DNA from: Pseudomonas sp. R5(2019)
GTDB lineage: Bacteria; Pseudomonadota; Gammaproteobacteria; Pseudomonadales; Pseudomonadaceae
Length of the DNA: 62,686 nt
Reading direction: 5' to 3'
Assembly (NCBI RefSeq): GCF_009905435.1
Contig: NZ_JAAAMT010000035.1
Location: forward strand, 1-62,686
The position numbers and the translations under genes were made by a program. The notes beneath the pieces are model-generated. The model searched no databases, was not told the DNA's origin, and saw only the letters and a program-made list of their open reading frames with translations. This document shows positions 33,791 to 42,089 of this stretch, one piece after another. How positions within the stretch are numbered: the first letter of the stretch is position 1; each line of letters opens with the position of its first letter.

Positions 33791-36105
33791 CAACGCTTCT
33801 TCAACTGTTTGGCGTTGGCGAACAGCGAGGCCATGGCGTTATTGGCCGGGGCTGCGGTTTCCTTGGCCTTGGCGGGTGCCTGCTGGCGCGGTGCCGAGCC
33901 CGGGCGGCTGCCACGGGCGCCGTCGACTTTCTCGCCCGGGGTGTCGCTCATGCGCATGGACAGGCCGACGCGTTTGCGCGGGATGTCCACTTCCATGACC
34001 TTGACCTTGACCACATCACCGGCCTTGACCGCTTCACGCGGGTCTTTGATGAACTTCTCCGACAGCGCGGAAATATGCACCAGGCCGTCCTGATGGACAC
34101 CGATGTCGACGAAAGCACCAAAATTGGTCACGTTGGTGACCACGCCCTCGAGGATCATGCCCGGTTGCAGGTCCTTGAGGTCTTCGACGCCTTCCTGGAA
34201 CTCGGCGGTCTTGAACTCAGGGCGCGGGTCGCGGCCGGGTTTGTCCAGTTCCTGAAGAATGTCGGTGACGGTCGGCAGGCCGAAGGTTTCGTCAGTGAAC
34301 TTTTTCGGGTCCAGGCGCTTGAGGAAGCTGCTGTCGCCGATCAGCGAGCGAATGTCGCGGTCGGTTTCGGCGGCGATGCGCTGCACCAGCGGGTAGGCTT
34401 CCGGGTGGACCGCCGAAGCGTCCAGCGGGTTGTCGCCGTTCATCACGCGCAGGAAACCAGCGGCCTGTTCGAAGGTTTTTTCACCCAGGCGGCTGACTTT
34501 CTTCAGGGCCGCGCGGGTCTTGAAGGCACCGTTGGCGTCGCGGTGGGCGACGATGTTCTGGGCCAGCGTGGCGTTCAGGCCGGAGATGCGCGCCAGCAGG
34601 GCCACCGAGGCGGTGTTGACGTCGACGCCGACGGCGTTCACGCAGTCCTCGACCACGGCGTCCAGGCCGCGTGCCAGCTTGAGCTGCGACACGTCATGCT
34701 GGTACTGGCCGACGCCGATGGATTTCGGATCGATTTTCACCAGTTCTGCCAGCGGGTCCTGCAGGCGGCGGGCGATGGAGACCGCACCGCGAATCGACAC
34801 GTCCAGGTCGGGAAATTCCTTGGCGGCCAGTTCCGAAGCCGAGTACACCGAAGCGCCGGCTTCGGAGACCATCACCTTGGTCATTTTCAAACCTGGGTAT
34901 TTCTTGATCAGTTCGGCCGCCAGCTTGTCGGTTTCGCGGCTGGCGGTGCCGTTACCGATGGCGATCAGGTCAACCGAGTGCTTGGCGCACAGCGCGGCCA
35001 GTACGGCGATGGTCTGGTCCCACTGGTTTTTCGGAACGTGCGGATACACCGTGGCGGTGTCGAGCAGTTTGCCGGTGGCATCGACCACGGCGACCTTGCA
35101 ACCGGTGCGCAGGCCCGGGTCCAGGCCCAGGGTGGCACGCGGGCCGGCCGGGGCGGCCAGCAGCAGGTCGTGCAGGTTATGGGCAAAAACGTTGATCGCC
35201 TCGCTTTCGGCGTTGTCGCGCAGCTCGCCCAGCAGGTCGGTTTCCAGATGGGTGTAAAGCTTGACCTTCCAGGTCCAGCGCACCACTTCGCCGAACCACT
35301 TGTCGGCCGGGCGGTTCTGGTTTTTCAGGTCGAAATGCTCGCCGATCATCATCTCGCACGGGTGCAGGGTGCCCGGCAGGTCCTCGCCAACCTTCAGGGT
35401 CGAGCCGAGAATGCCTTCGTTGCGACCGCGGAAAATTGCCAGGGCGCGGTGCGACGGCACGCTTTTGACCGGCTCGTCGTGTTCGAAGTAGTCGCGGAAT
35501 TTCGCGCCTTCTTCTTCCTTGCCAGGGATGACCCGGGCGCTCAGGGTCGCTTCCTGCTTGAGGAAGCTGCGCAGCTTGTCGAGCAGGCGGGCGTCTTCGG
35601 CGAAGCGCTCCATCAGGATGTATTTGGCGCCTTCAAGCACCGCCTTGACGTCAGCGAAGCCTTTCTCGGCATCGACGAAACGGGCGGCTTCGGTTTCAGG
35701 CGTCAGCTGCGGATCGGCCAGCAGGCCGTCGGCCAGTTCGCCCAGGCCGGCTTCCAGAGCGATCTGGCCCTTGGTGCGGCGCTTCTGTTTATACGGCAGG
35801 TAAAGGTCTTCAAGGCGGGTCTTGGTGTCGGCCAACTTGATCTCGCGGGCCAGCTCCGGGGTCAGTTTGCCTTGCTCTTCGATACTGGCCAGGATGCTGG
35901 CGCGGCGCTCGTCGAGTTCGCGCAGGTAGCGCAGGCGTTCTTCCAGGTGACGCAGCTGGGTGTCGTCCAGGCTGCCGGTCACTTCTTTACGGTAACGGGC
36001 GATAAAAGGCACTGTCGAGCCTTCATCAAGCAGGGCCACGGCCGCTTCGACCTGTTGGGGACGGACACCGAGTTCCTCGGCGATGCGGCTGTTGATGCTG
36101 TCCAT
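33790..36105 (-). CDS. tex: Tex-family RNA-binding transcription accessory protein
   Basis: A 771-residue Tex/YhgF protein, associated with RNA polymerase and similar in design to eukaryotic Spt6. Domain order: N-terminal helix-turn-helix region (about 1-190), YqgF RNase H-like domain (about 325-450: ATLGLDPGLRTGCKVAVVDATG), helix-hairpin-helix repeats (about 490-570: VGVDVNTASVALLARISGLN), and a C-terminal S1 RNA-binding domain (about 650-720: GMILEGVVTNVTNFGAFVDI). The ATG at 36105 has an AGGTGG ribosome binding site. The C-terminal extension is rich in basic and alanine residues. Confidence 0.95.
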   Translation of the reverse strand: MDSINSRIAEELGVRPQQVEAAVALLDEGSTVPFIARYRKEVTGSLDDTQLRHLEERLRYLRELDERRASILASIEEQGKLTPELAREIKLADTKTRLEDLYLPYKQKRRTKGQIALEAGLGELADGLLADPQLTPETEAARFVDAEKGFADVKAVLEGAKYILMERFAEDARLLDKLRSFLKQEATLSARVIPGKEEEGAKFRDYFEHDEPVKSVPSHRALAIFRGRNEGILGSTLKVGEDLPGTLHPCEMMIGEHFDLKNQNRPADKWFGEVVRWTWKVKLYTHLETDLLGELRDNAESEAINVFAHNLHDLLLAAPAGPRATLGLDPGLRTGCKVAVVDATGKLLDTATVYPHVPKNQWDQTIAVLAALCAKHSVDLIAIGNGTASRETDKLAAELIKKYPGLKMTKVMVSEAGASVYSASELAAKEFPDLDVSIRGAVSIARRLQDPLAELVKIDPKSIGVGQYQHDVSQLKLARGLDAVVEDCVNAVGVDVNTASVALLARISGLNATLAQNIVAHRDANGAFKTRAALKKVSRLGEKTFEQAAGFLRVMNGDNPLDASAVHPEAYPLVQRIAAETDRDIRSLIGDSSFLKRLDPKKFTDETFGLPTVTDILQELDKPGRDPRPEFKTAEFQEGVEDLKDLQPGMILEGVVTNVTNFGAFVDIGVHQDGLVHISALSEKFIKDPREAVKAGDVVKVKVMEVDIPRKRVGLSMRMSDTPGEKVDGARGSRPGSAPRQQAPAKAKETAAPANNAMASLFANAKQLKKR

Positions 36106-36345
36106 AAAACCACCTGACAAATTGAGAATGCAGTGCCGCCGGCCGCTGGCTGGCGAGTAATCCGATCAGGCAGGCCTGACGTCAAAACGTCGCATTATAA
36201 CCAGCGATCTCGGCTTGGGGGTGATATCAGGAGGCCACGGGCGCATCGTTTGCGCTGGCGAACGAGGAAAAATCTGCTAACAATGCACACGTCACGTCCT
36301 TGGGCAGCTGGTCCATAATGCGTGCCGTGATTACAGGAGCAAACC

Positions 36346-37086
36346 ATGAGCAGCACTGCCGCAAACGCCGAAGGCGAAAAAATCCTCATCGTCGATGACG
36401 ACCCAGGCCTGAGCAGCCTGCTGGAGCGTTTTTTCACCAGCAAGGGCTACCGTGCTCGTGCGGTCCCGAATGTCGAGCAGATGGATCGCCTGCTGGGCCG
36501 CGAAGTTTTCAACCTGGTCGTGCTCGACCTGATGCTGCCTGGCGAAGATGGCCTGTCCGCCTGCCGCCGCCTGCGCACCGCAAACAATCAGATCCCCATC
36601 ATCATGCTCACCGCCAAGGGCGACGAGCTCAGCCGCATCAAGGGCCTGGAACTGGGCGCCGACGATTACCTGGCAAAACCCTTCAACCCTGATGAACTGG
36701 TAGCCCGCGTCAAGGCGGTGCTGCGTCGTCAGTCCGCGCCGGTGCCAGGTGCGCCGGGCAGCGAAGACGAAACCGTCACCTTCGGTGATTACGAGTTGTC
36801 CCTGGCCACGCGCGAACTCAAGCGTGGCGAAGAAGTGCACATGCTGACCACCGGCGAGTTCGCCGTGCTCAAGGCGCTGGTCATGCATGCCCGCGAACCG
36901 CTGACCCGCGACAAGCTGATGAACCTGGCCCGCGGTCGTGAATGGGATGCGCTGGAGCGCTCCATCGATGTACAGATTTCCCGTCTGCGGCGCATGATCG
37001 AGCCCGATCCGTCCAAGCCGCGCTATATCCAGACCGTATGGGGTGTGGGTTATGTTTTCGTACCGGACGGCAACGCCGGCAAATGA
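36346..37086 (+). CDS. ompR: OmpR-family response regulator (AmgR/OmpR)
   Basis: A 246-residue response regulator. The receiver domain (about 10-125) has acidic residues IVDDDP, the phosphoacceptor aspartate at residue 61 in VLDLMLPG, and the conserved lysine in ADDYLAKPF. A winged helix DNA-binding domain follows (about 145-240: REPLTRDKLMNLARGREWDA, then DVQISRLRRMIEPDP). With the following histidine kinase it is an OmpR/EnvZ pair; the P. aeruginosa orthologues are called AmgR/AmgS and control envelope stress and aminoglycoside tolerance. Confidence 0.94.
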   Translation: MSSTAANAEGEKILIVDDDPGLSSLLERFFTSKGYRARAVPNVEQMDRLLGREVFNLVVLDLMLPGEDGLSACRRLRTANNQIPIIMLTAKGDELSRIKGLELGADDYLAKPFNPDELVARVKAVLRRQSAPVPGAPGSEDETVTFGDYELSLATRELKRGEEVHMLTTGEFAVLKALVMHAREPLTRDKLMNLARGREWDALERSIDVQISRLRRMIEPDPSKPRYIQTVWGVGYVFVPDGNAGK

Positions 37087-37095
37087 TGAAGGGTA

Positions 37096-37198
37096 TGTAG
37101 GAGCGAGTCGCTCTGGGCGGGGCTGCCGAAGGGCATGCTCCGCAGCCGGTCGCTCGCGCTCCGCAATGTCTGCGAGCCGTGCTCGTTCCTGCAACGTA
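37096..37198. repeat. Degenerate REPIN between ompR and envZ
   Basis: TGTAGGAGCGAGTCGCTC at the left and GCTCGTTCCTGCA at the right form imperfect inverted arms with an interior containing further CGCTC/GAGCG inversions. It is more diverged than the other copies, suggesting an older insertion. Because it falls within the ompR-envZ transcript it could affect the ratio of the two products. Confidence 0.6.
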
Positions 37199-37209
37199 TG
37201 TAGTCACTC

Positions 37210-38523
37210 ATGAAAACCCCGCTGTGGTTCCCACAAAGCTTTTTCGCGCGCACGCTTTGGCTGGTGCTCATCGTCGTCCTGTTCTCCAAGGCCTTGACCC
37301 TGGTGTACCTGCTGATGAACGAGGATGTGCTGGTCGATCGCCAGTACAGCCACGGTGTCGCCCTGACCCTGCGCGCCTATTGGGCAGCGGACGAAGATGA
37401 CCGTGACAAGGTTGCCGAGGCGGCAGGGCTCATTCGGGTGGTCGGTACCGGCGTGCCGGAAGGCGAGCAACACTGGCCCTACAGCGAGATCTACCAGCGG
37501 CAGATGCAGTCCGAGCTGGGCGCCGACACCGAAGTCCGCTTGCGCGTGCACGCGCCTCCCGCGCTCTGGGTGCGCGCGCCCAGTCTGGGCGATGGCTGGA
37601 TGAAAGTCCCTTTGTACCCGCACCCGCTGCGTGGCCAGAAAATCTGGAGCGTGTTGGGGTGGTTCCTGGCCATTGGCTTGCTATCCACGGCGTCGGCCTG
37701 GATTTTCGTGCGTCAACTCAACCAGCCACTCAAGCGGCTGGTTTTTGCTGCCCGCCAGTTGGGCCAGGGCCGCAGCGTGCGGTTGCCGGTCAGCGATACA
37801 CCGAGCGAGATGACCGAGGTGTACCGCGCCTTCAACCAGATGGCCGAAGACGTCGAGCAGGCGGGGCGCGAGCGGGAACTGATGCTAGCCGGTGTGTCCC
37901 ATGACTTGCGCACGCCCCTGACCCGTTTGCGCCTGTCGCTCGAATTGATGAGCACCGACAACGAAATGACCGATGACATGGTCCGTGACATCGAAGATAT
38001 GGACGCCATCCTCGATCAGTTCCTGGCGTTTATCCGCGATGGCCGCGACGAATCGATCGAAGAGGTCGACCTGAACGACCTGGTGCAGGAAGTGGTCATG
38101 CCCTTCAACCAGCCGCAAGAGCGGGTGCGCCTGTGCATGGAGCCGATTCCACCGTTCCCGCTGCGGCGGGTGTCGATCAAGCGGCTGCTGAACAACCTGA
38201 TAGGCAACGCGCTACACCATGCCGGCAGCGGCGTTGAAGTGGCGGCCTATGTGTCGGGCGACACCAGCGCGCCCTACGTGGTGCTGAGTGTGCTGGACCG
38301 TGGTGCCGGTATCGACCCGGATGAGCTTGAAGCGATCTTCAATCCCTTCACCCGGGGTGACAAGGCCCGTAGTGGCAAGGGCACCGGGCTGGGGCTGGCG
38401 ATCGTCAAACGCATCGCCGCGATGCACGGCGGCAATGTTGAACTGCGCAATCGCTCTGGTGGTGGCCTGGAAGCGAGGGTACGGCTGCCGTTAGGCCTGA
38501 TGTTGCCCAGGGATGCGGTTTAG
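37210..38523 (+). CDS. envZ: OmpR partner sensor histidine kinase (AmgS/EnvZ)
   Basis: A 437-residue sensor kinase. First transmembrane helix about 13-35, periplasmic loop, second helix about 145-165, HAMP region, then the H-box GVSHDLRTPLTRLRLS with the phosphoacceptor histidine near residue 235. N-box NNLIGNALHH and G-box DKARSGKGTGLGLAI complete the ATPase domain. It follows ompR after 123 bases holding a degenerate REPIN. The 3' end overlaps the convergent methyltransferase gene by four bases. Confidence 0.94.
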   Translation: MKTPLWFPQSFFARTLWLVLIVVLFSKALTLVYLLMNEDVLVDRQYSHGVALTLRAYWAADEDDRDKVAEAAGLIRVVGTGVPEGEQHWPYSEIYQRQMQSELGADTEVRLRVHAPPALWVRAPSLGDGWMKVPLYPHPLRGQKIWSVLGWFLAIGLLSTASAWIFVRQLNQPLKRLVFAARQLGQGRSVRLPVSDTPSEMTEVYRAFNQMAEDVEQAGRERELMLAGVSHDLRTPLTRLRLSLELMSTDNEMTDDMVRDIEDMDAILDQFLAFIRDGRDESIEEVDLNDLVQEVVMPFNQPQERVRLCMEPIPPFPLRRVSIKRLLNNLIGNALHHAGSGVEVAAYVSGDTSAPYVVLSVLDRGAGIDPDELEAIFNPFTRGDKARSGKGTGLGLAIVKRIAAMHGGNVELRNRSGGGLEARVRLPLGLMLPRDAV

Positions 38524-39146
38524 GCCTTGCGCCACACACTCGCCAACCAGGGCTGCTGCTCACGCGGCAGCCCGGCAGGGCGGTAATAGTGCTCCAACTC
38601 CTCAAAGCCCGCAGCCTGCAGCAGCGATTGCCAGGTCTCCAGGTCATGCCAGGCGCCATAGCGCCCACCCCTGAATCCTTCCTGATTGTCCCCCCGTGGA
38701 TTGGAACTGAACAACACCCCGCCCGGCTTCAGCGTGGCATGCAACTCGCGCAGGACGCGGGGCAACTCCTGACTCGGTACGTGGAACAGCACGGCATTGG
38801 CGAAGATGCCATCAAAGCGTTCGACCGGTAGCTCCAGTGCCAGCAAGTCCTGTTGCCAGACTTCGCAGCCACTGTCGGCGCGCGCCATCTCGACGAACCG
38901 CTCGGCCCCGTCCAGGCCCACGGCCGTGTGGCCCATGGCGCTGAACGTCTTCAAGTCGCGGCCAGGGCCACAACCCAGGTCGAGAATCTGCAGGGGCGGT
39001 TCGCTGCGCAGATGACGCAGCAGGGCTTGGATGTTCTGGCTCACATCATGATCGCGCGTGCCCTCGCGAAAGGACTCGGCTGTGTCGTTGTAATGGCCCA
39101 GCGTGGTGGAGCTGATCTGTTTGAGTTGATCGGGTTGGAGTGTCAT
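38520..39146 (-). CDS. Class I SAM-dependent methyltransferase
   Basis: A 208-residue methyltransferase. Motif I is ILDLGCGPGRDL (about residues 54-65), post-I acidic residue in VGLDGAERFVEMA, motif IV in FDGIFANAVLFHVP, and motif VI in LKPGGVLFSS. It is of the Methyltransf_11/25 type that acts on small molecules. It converges on envZ with a four-base overlap. The 355 bases upstream contain only repeats. Confidence 0.9.
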   Translation of the reverse strand: MTLQPDQLKQISSTTLGHYNDTAESFREGTRDHDVSQNIQALLRHLRSEPPLQILDLGCGPGRDLKTFSAMGHTAVGLDGAERFVEMARADSGCEVWQQDLLALELPVERFDGIFANAVLFHVPSQELPRVLRELHATLKPGGVLFSSNPRGDNQEGFRGGRYGAWHDLETWQSLLQAAGFEELEHYYRPAGLPREQQPWLASVWRKA

Positions 39147-39189
39147 CGCAGGAGCAGCTCATCAGGTTCGATCCTGCGACTATCACCTT

Positions 39190-39316
39190 ATGGCCTATTC
39201 GCGGGCAAGCCCTAAGACGCAACACTCGCGATGAACAATGACGCCTATCTCCTGAAAAACCGCGGCGCCTTCATCGCGGGCTAGCCCCAATGCCGGTCGG
39301 TTAAGCAACTGAACGA
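39190..39316. repeat. Partial REP sequences upstream of the methyltransferase
   Basis: Single REP half-sites lie here, such as CTATTCGCGGGCAAGCCC near 39195 and CATCGCGGGCTAGCCCCAAT near 39272, the latter running into ATGCCGGTCGGTTAAG. The same tail (ATGCCGGTCAGTTAAG) follows the REP at 62475-62570. No coding frame is supported between 39147 and 39501. Confidence 0.6.
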
Positions 39317-39328
39317 CGCAACACCTAA

Positions 39329-39468
39329 TGTAGGAGCGGACCTGGCCGCGATGGGCTGCGAAGCGGCCCCGGCGATTCTGAAACCGCCGGCACTCGCAAG
39401 CTGATCGCAGATATCACAGGCCAAAGGGGCCGCTGCGCGGCCCATCGCGGCCAGGTCCGCTCCTACAT
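39329..39468. repeat. 140-bp REPIN, second complete copy
   Basis: Arms TGTAGGAGCGGACCTGGCCG and the inverse at the right, with interior GGCGATTCTGAAACCGCCGG. Nearly identical, interior included, to the reverse complement of 17264-17404, and to the start of 62590-62686. It lies 34 bases after the metI stop. Confidence 0.9.
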
Positions 39469-39501
39469 GGACGATGTCGCTCCATCAAGCCGCGAATAGC
39501 T

Positions 39502-40146
39502 TCAGCGCTTGTTGAGCCCTTTCGCCAACCGATCCCCGCCAAACTGGATAAATGCCACCAACACCACCAGCAACACAATCACCGTCAGCATGATCTGGCT
39601 ATCAAACCGCTGGTAACCATAGCGGTAGGCAATATCGCCCAGGCCGCCGGCACCAATGGCGCCGGCCATGGCCGAGGAGTTGATCATGGTCACCAGGGTG
39701 ATGGTGAAGCCGCCGACGATGCCCGGCAGCGCCTCGGGCAATAGCACGTGCCAGACGATATGCCAGCGCCGGCAGCCCATGGCCTGGGCCGCTTCGATCA
39801 GCCCGTGATCGACCTCGCGCAGGCTGACTTCGGCAATGCGCGCGAAGAACGGTGTGGCGGCGATGGTCAACGGCACGACTGCCGCCCAGACCCCGTAAGT
39901 GGTGCCGACGATCAAGCGCGTGAAGGGGATCAACGCCACCATCAGAATCAGAAACGGGATCGAGCGGAACAGGTTCACGAACGCCCCCAGCACACGGTTC
40001 AGCGCGGGCGCTTCGTAGATCCCGCCCTTGCTGCTGGTGACCAGAATTACCGCCAGCGGGATGCCCGCCAGCAACGCGATCAGCGATGACACGCCGACCA
40101 TCAGGAAGGTGTCGATGGCGCCTTGCAACAAGCGATCAAACCACAT
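39502..40146 (-). CDS. metI: D/L-methionine-type ABC transporter permease MetI
   Basis: A 214-residue inner-membrane permease of the MetI family, five transmembrane helices. The EAA loop reads EAAQAMGCRRWHIVWHVLLP near residue 125, which contacts the ATPase. It overlaps metN by 11 bases (40136-40146) and closes the metQ-metN-metI run. The real substrate may be methionine or another organosulfur compound given the oxidative sulfur genes upstream. Confidence 0.93.
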   Translation of the reverse strand: MWFDRLLQGAIDTFLMVGVSSLIALLAGIPLAVILVTSSKGGIYEAPALNRVLGAFVNLFRSIPFLILMVALIPFTRLIVGTTYGVWAAVVPLTIAATPFFARIAEVSLREVDHGLIEAAQAMGCRRWHIVWHVLLPEALPGIVGGFTITLVTMINSSAMAGAIGAGGLGDIAYRYGYQRFDSQIMLTVIVLLVVLVAFIQFGGDRLAKGLNKR

Positions 40147-41260
40147 AGCCGAGCACCTCCACGTGTGGCGTCCATTGCCTGGCGCGCTTGACCAGGGTGT
40201 CGGTGTCGTGGGGGGAATCCGACACCGACACCACCAACTGCCCCAGCGGGCGGCCTTGAATGCGTTCTATCCCGCCTTGCAACAGACTGACCCGCCCGCC
40301 CAGCACATTGAACAACGCCGACAGGTCCGGCGCCTGCTCGTCGCTGCCAGTCACCCGCAGGGCCAGCACCAGGCTGGCGCGCGGGCTGACTGGTATCGGC
40401 TGCAAGCGCACGCGCAACTCCGCAGGCACACTGGTTTGCAGTGGTGTCAGCAAGGTCTTGCTGACGTCATGGGTCGGGGCGCCAAACACCTGCCAGACCG
40501 GCCCCTGCTCGACAATCCGGCCGCGTTCGAGCACCACGACGCGGTCGCAGATATCGCGGATCACCGCCATCTCGTGGGTGATCAGAATGATGGTCAACCC
40601 GAGGCGCTGGTTGATCGCCTGCAAGAGGGAGAGGATCGATTCGGTGGTTTCCGGGTCCAGCGCCGAGGTGGCTTCGTCGCAAAGCAGAATGTCAGGGTCA
40701 TGCACCAGCGCGCGAGCGATGCCCACGCGTTGCTTCTGCCCGCCGGACAGTTGTGCCGGATACGCCCGGTGCTTGTCGGCCAGGCCCACCAGCTCCAGCA
40801 GTTCGCTGACCTTGCGATGGCGTTGGGCTTGCGGCACGCCGGCCACTTTCAGCGCCAGCTCGACGTTCTGCCAGACCGTCTTGGCCGACATCAGGTTGAA
40901 GTGCTGGAAGATCATGCCGATGCGGCGGCGCAGCGCCACCAGCTGGTCCTCGTCGAACCCGCCGATGTCGATCTGATCAATCAGAATGCGCCCGCTGCTG
41001 GGTTGCTCCAGGCGGTTGATGGTCCGAATCAGCGACGACTTGCCGGCACCGCTGCGGCCAATGATGCCGAAAATCTCGCCACGCTGGATGGCCAGGTCAA
41101 TGCCCTCCAGGGCCACGATCGGCCCCTGGGCACCTTCATAGGTTTTGCTGACGCCGATAAAGCGCACCTGAGCGTTGTTCAGCTCCGGGTGCAGCACGCT
41201 TTGTTCGGCGCTGCGCGGCGCCAGTGCGTCCAACCGCTGCGGGTTGTGCAGGGCACTCAT
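40136..41260 (-). CDS. metN: Methionine-type ABC transporter ATP-binding protein MetN
   Basis: A 374-residue ATPase. Walker A GRSGAGKSSLIRTINRL, signature LSGGQKQRVGIARALVHDPD, Walker B ILLCDEATSALDPET and the H-loop ILITHEM are all present. The C-terminal 80 residues form a NIL domain (LGQLVVSVSD region), the methionine-sensing unit of MetN. An N-terminal extension of about 30 residues precedes the usual start. The ATG at 41260 follows a GGAAGG ribosome binding site and lies one base after the metQ stop. Confidence 0.93.
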   Translation of the reverse strand: MSALHNPQRLDALAPRSAEQSVLHPELNNAQVRFIGVSKTYEGAQGPIVALEGIDLAIQRGEIFGIIGRSGAGKSSLIRTINRLEQPSSGRILIDQIDIGGFDEDQLVALRRRIGMIFQHFNLMSAKTVWQNVELALKVAGVPQAQRHRKVSELLELVGLADKHRAYPAQLSGGQKQRVGIARALVHDPDILLCDEATSALDPETTESILSLLQAINQRLGLTIILITHEMAVIRDICDRVVVLERGRIVEQGPVWQVFGAPTHDVSKTLLTPLQTSVPAELRVRLQPIPVSPRASLVLALRVTGSDEQAPDLSALFNVLGGRVSLLQGGIERIQGRPLGQLVVSVSDSPHDTDTLVKRARQWTPHVEVLGYVV

Positions 41261-41261
41261 G

Positions 41262-42071
41262 TCAGCCTTCCCAGCCGGCTTGGTAGAGCTTGCCGTGAGC
41301 CTTGTCCAGCGCGGCGCGAACCACCGGTGAGTGCTGGTAGATGTCGACGAACCTGGCGATGCGCGCATCGTTTCTATTCTGTGGCTTGATCACGAACTGG
41401 ATGACGTATTCCTTGTGGTCGAGGCCGTCGAACAGCAGTGCGGAGCCGGCATCGAAGGTCTTGGCCAGGCGAATGTAGGCCGGGTAGCCCTGCACCAGGT
41501 CGGCGTCGTCGTAGGCGCGCACCAGCTGCACGGCCTCGACCTGAAGAATCTTCAGCTGTTTCGGGTTGGCGACGATATCGTCCTCGGCGGCCTTGTAGCC
41601 GACGCCCGGCTTGAGGGTAATCAGACCGGCCCTGGCCAGCAGTTGCAGGCCGCGTCCGCTGTTGATCGGGTCGTTGGCGATGGCCACGGTCGCGCCCGTG
41701 GGCAGTTCATCGAAGCTTTTGTATTTTTTCGAGTAGAGGCCGACGTTGTTGATGATGCCGGGTGCATAAGGCACCAGGTCAAAGCCGGCGGCCGCCTTGG
41801 CGTTTTCCAGGAAGGGGATGTGCTGGAAGTAGTTCACGTCGATATCGCCGCTGGCGAGGCTGACATTCGGGGCGATCCAGTCGCTGAACTCCACCAGCTC
41901 CACTTTCAGGCCCTGTTTGCCCGCTTCGCTGACCGCCTCTTCCAGTGGGATGGCGAAGGCGGCAGTGGTGCCGATTTTCAAGGGGGCGTCGGCGGCGTGG
42001 GCAATCCCGCCAGCCAGGCCAACCGCGAGCGCCAGTGCTTGAACCGGCCGGGAAAAGATTTGTTTGAACAT
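41262..42071 (-). CDS. metQ: MetQ-family ABC substrate-binding protein
   Basis: A 269-residue periplasmic binding protein with signal peptide (MFKQIFSRPVQALALAVGLA, then GGIAHA) and NlpA/MetQ body: KIGTTAAFAIPLEEAVSEAG, then WIAPNVSLASGDIDVNYFQH. No lipobox cysteine. The ATG at 42071 is chosen by a GGAG ribosome binding site eight bases away. It partners with MetN and MetI just downstream and shares only moderate similarity with the orphan MetQ at 6833. Confidence 0.93.
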   Translation of the reverse strand: MFKQIFSRPVQALALAVGLAGGIAHAADAPLKIGTTAAFAIPLEEAVSEAGKQGLKVELVEFSDWIAPNVSLASGDIDVNYFQHIPFLENAKAAAGFDLVPYAPGIINNVGLYSKKYKSFDELPTGATVAIANDPINSGRGLQLLARAGLITLKPGVGYKAAEDDIVANPKQLKILQVEAVQLVRAYDDADLVQGYPAYIRLAKTFDAGSALLFDGLDHKEYVIQFVIKPQNRNDARIARFVDIYQHSPVVRAALDKAHGKLYQAGWEG

Positions 42072-42089
42072 GGGCAATACTCCAGTCGG

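Noticed and set aside
34075..36117. Long antisense open frame opposite tex
   Set aside because: Same reason: a composition effect on the strand opposite a well-supported gene.
42072..42089. SAM or methionine riboswitch before metQ
   Set aside because: The gap is under 20 bases and the gene is internal to an operon.
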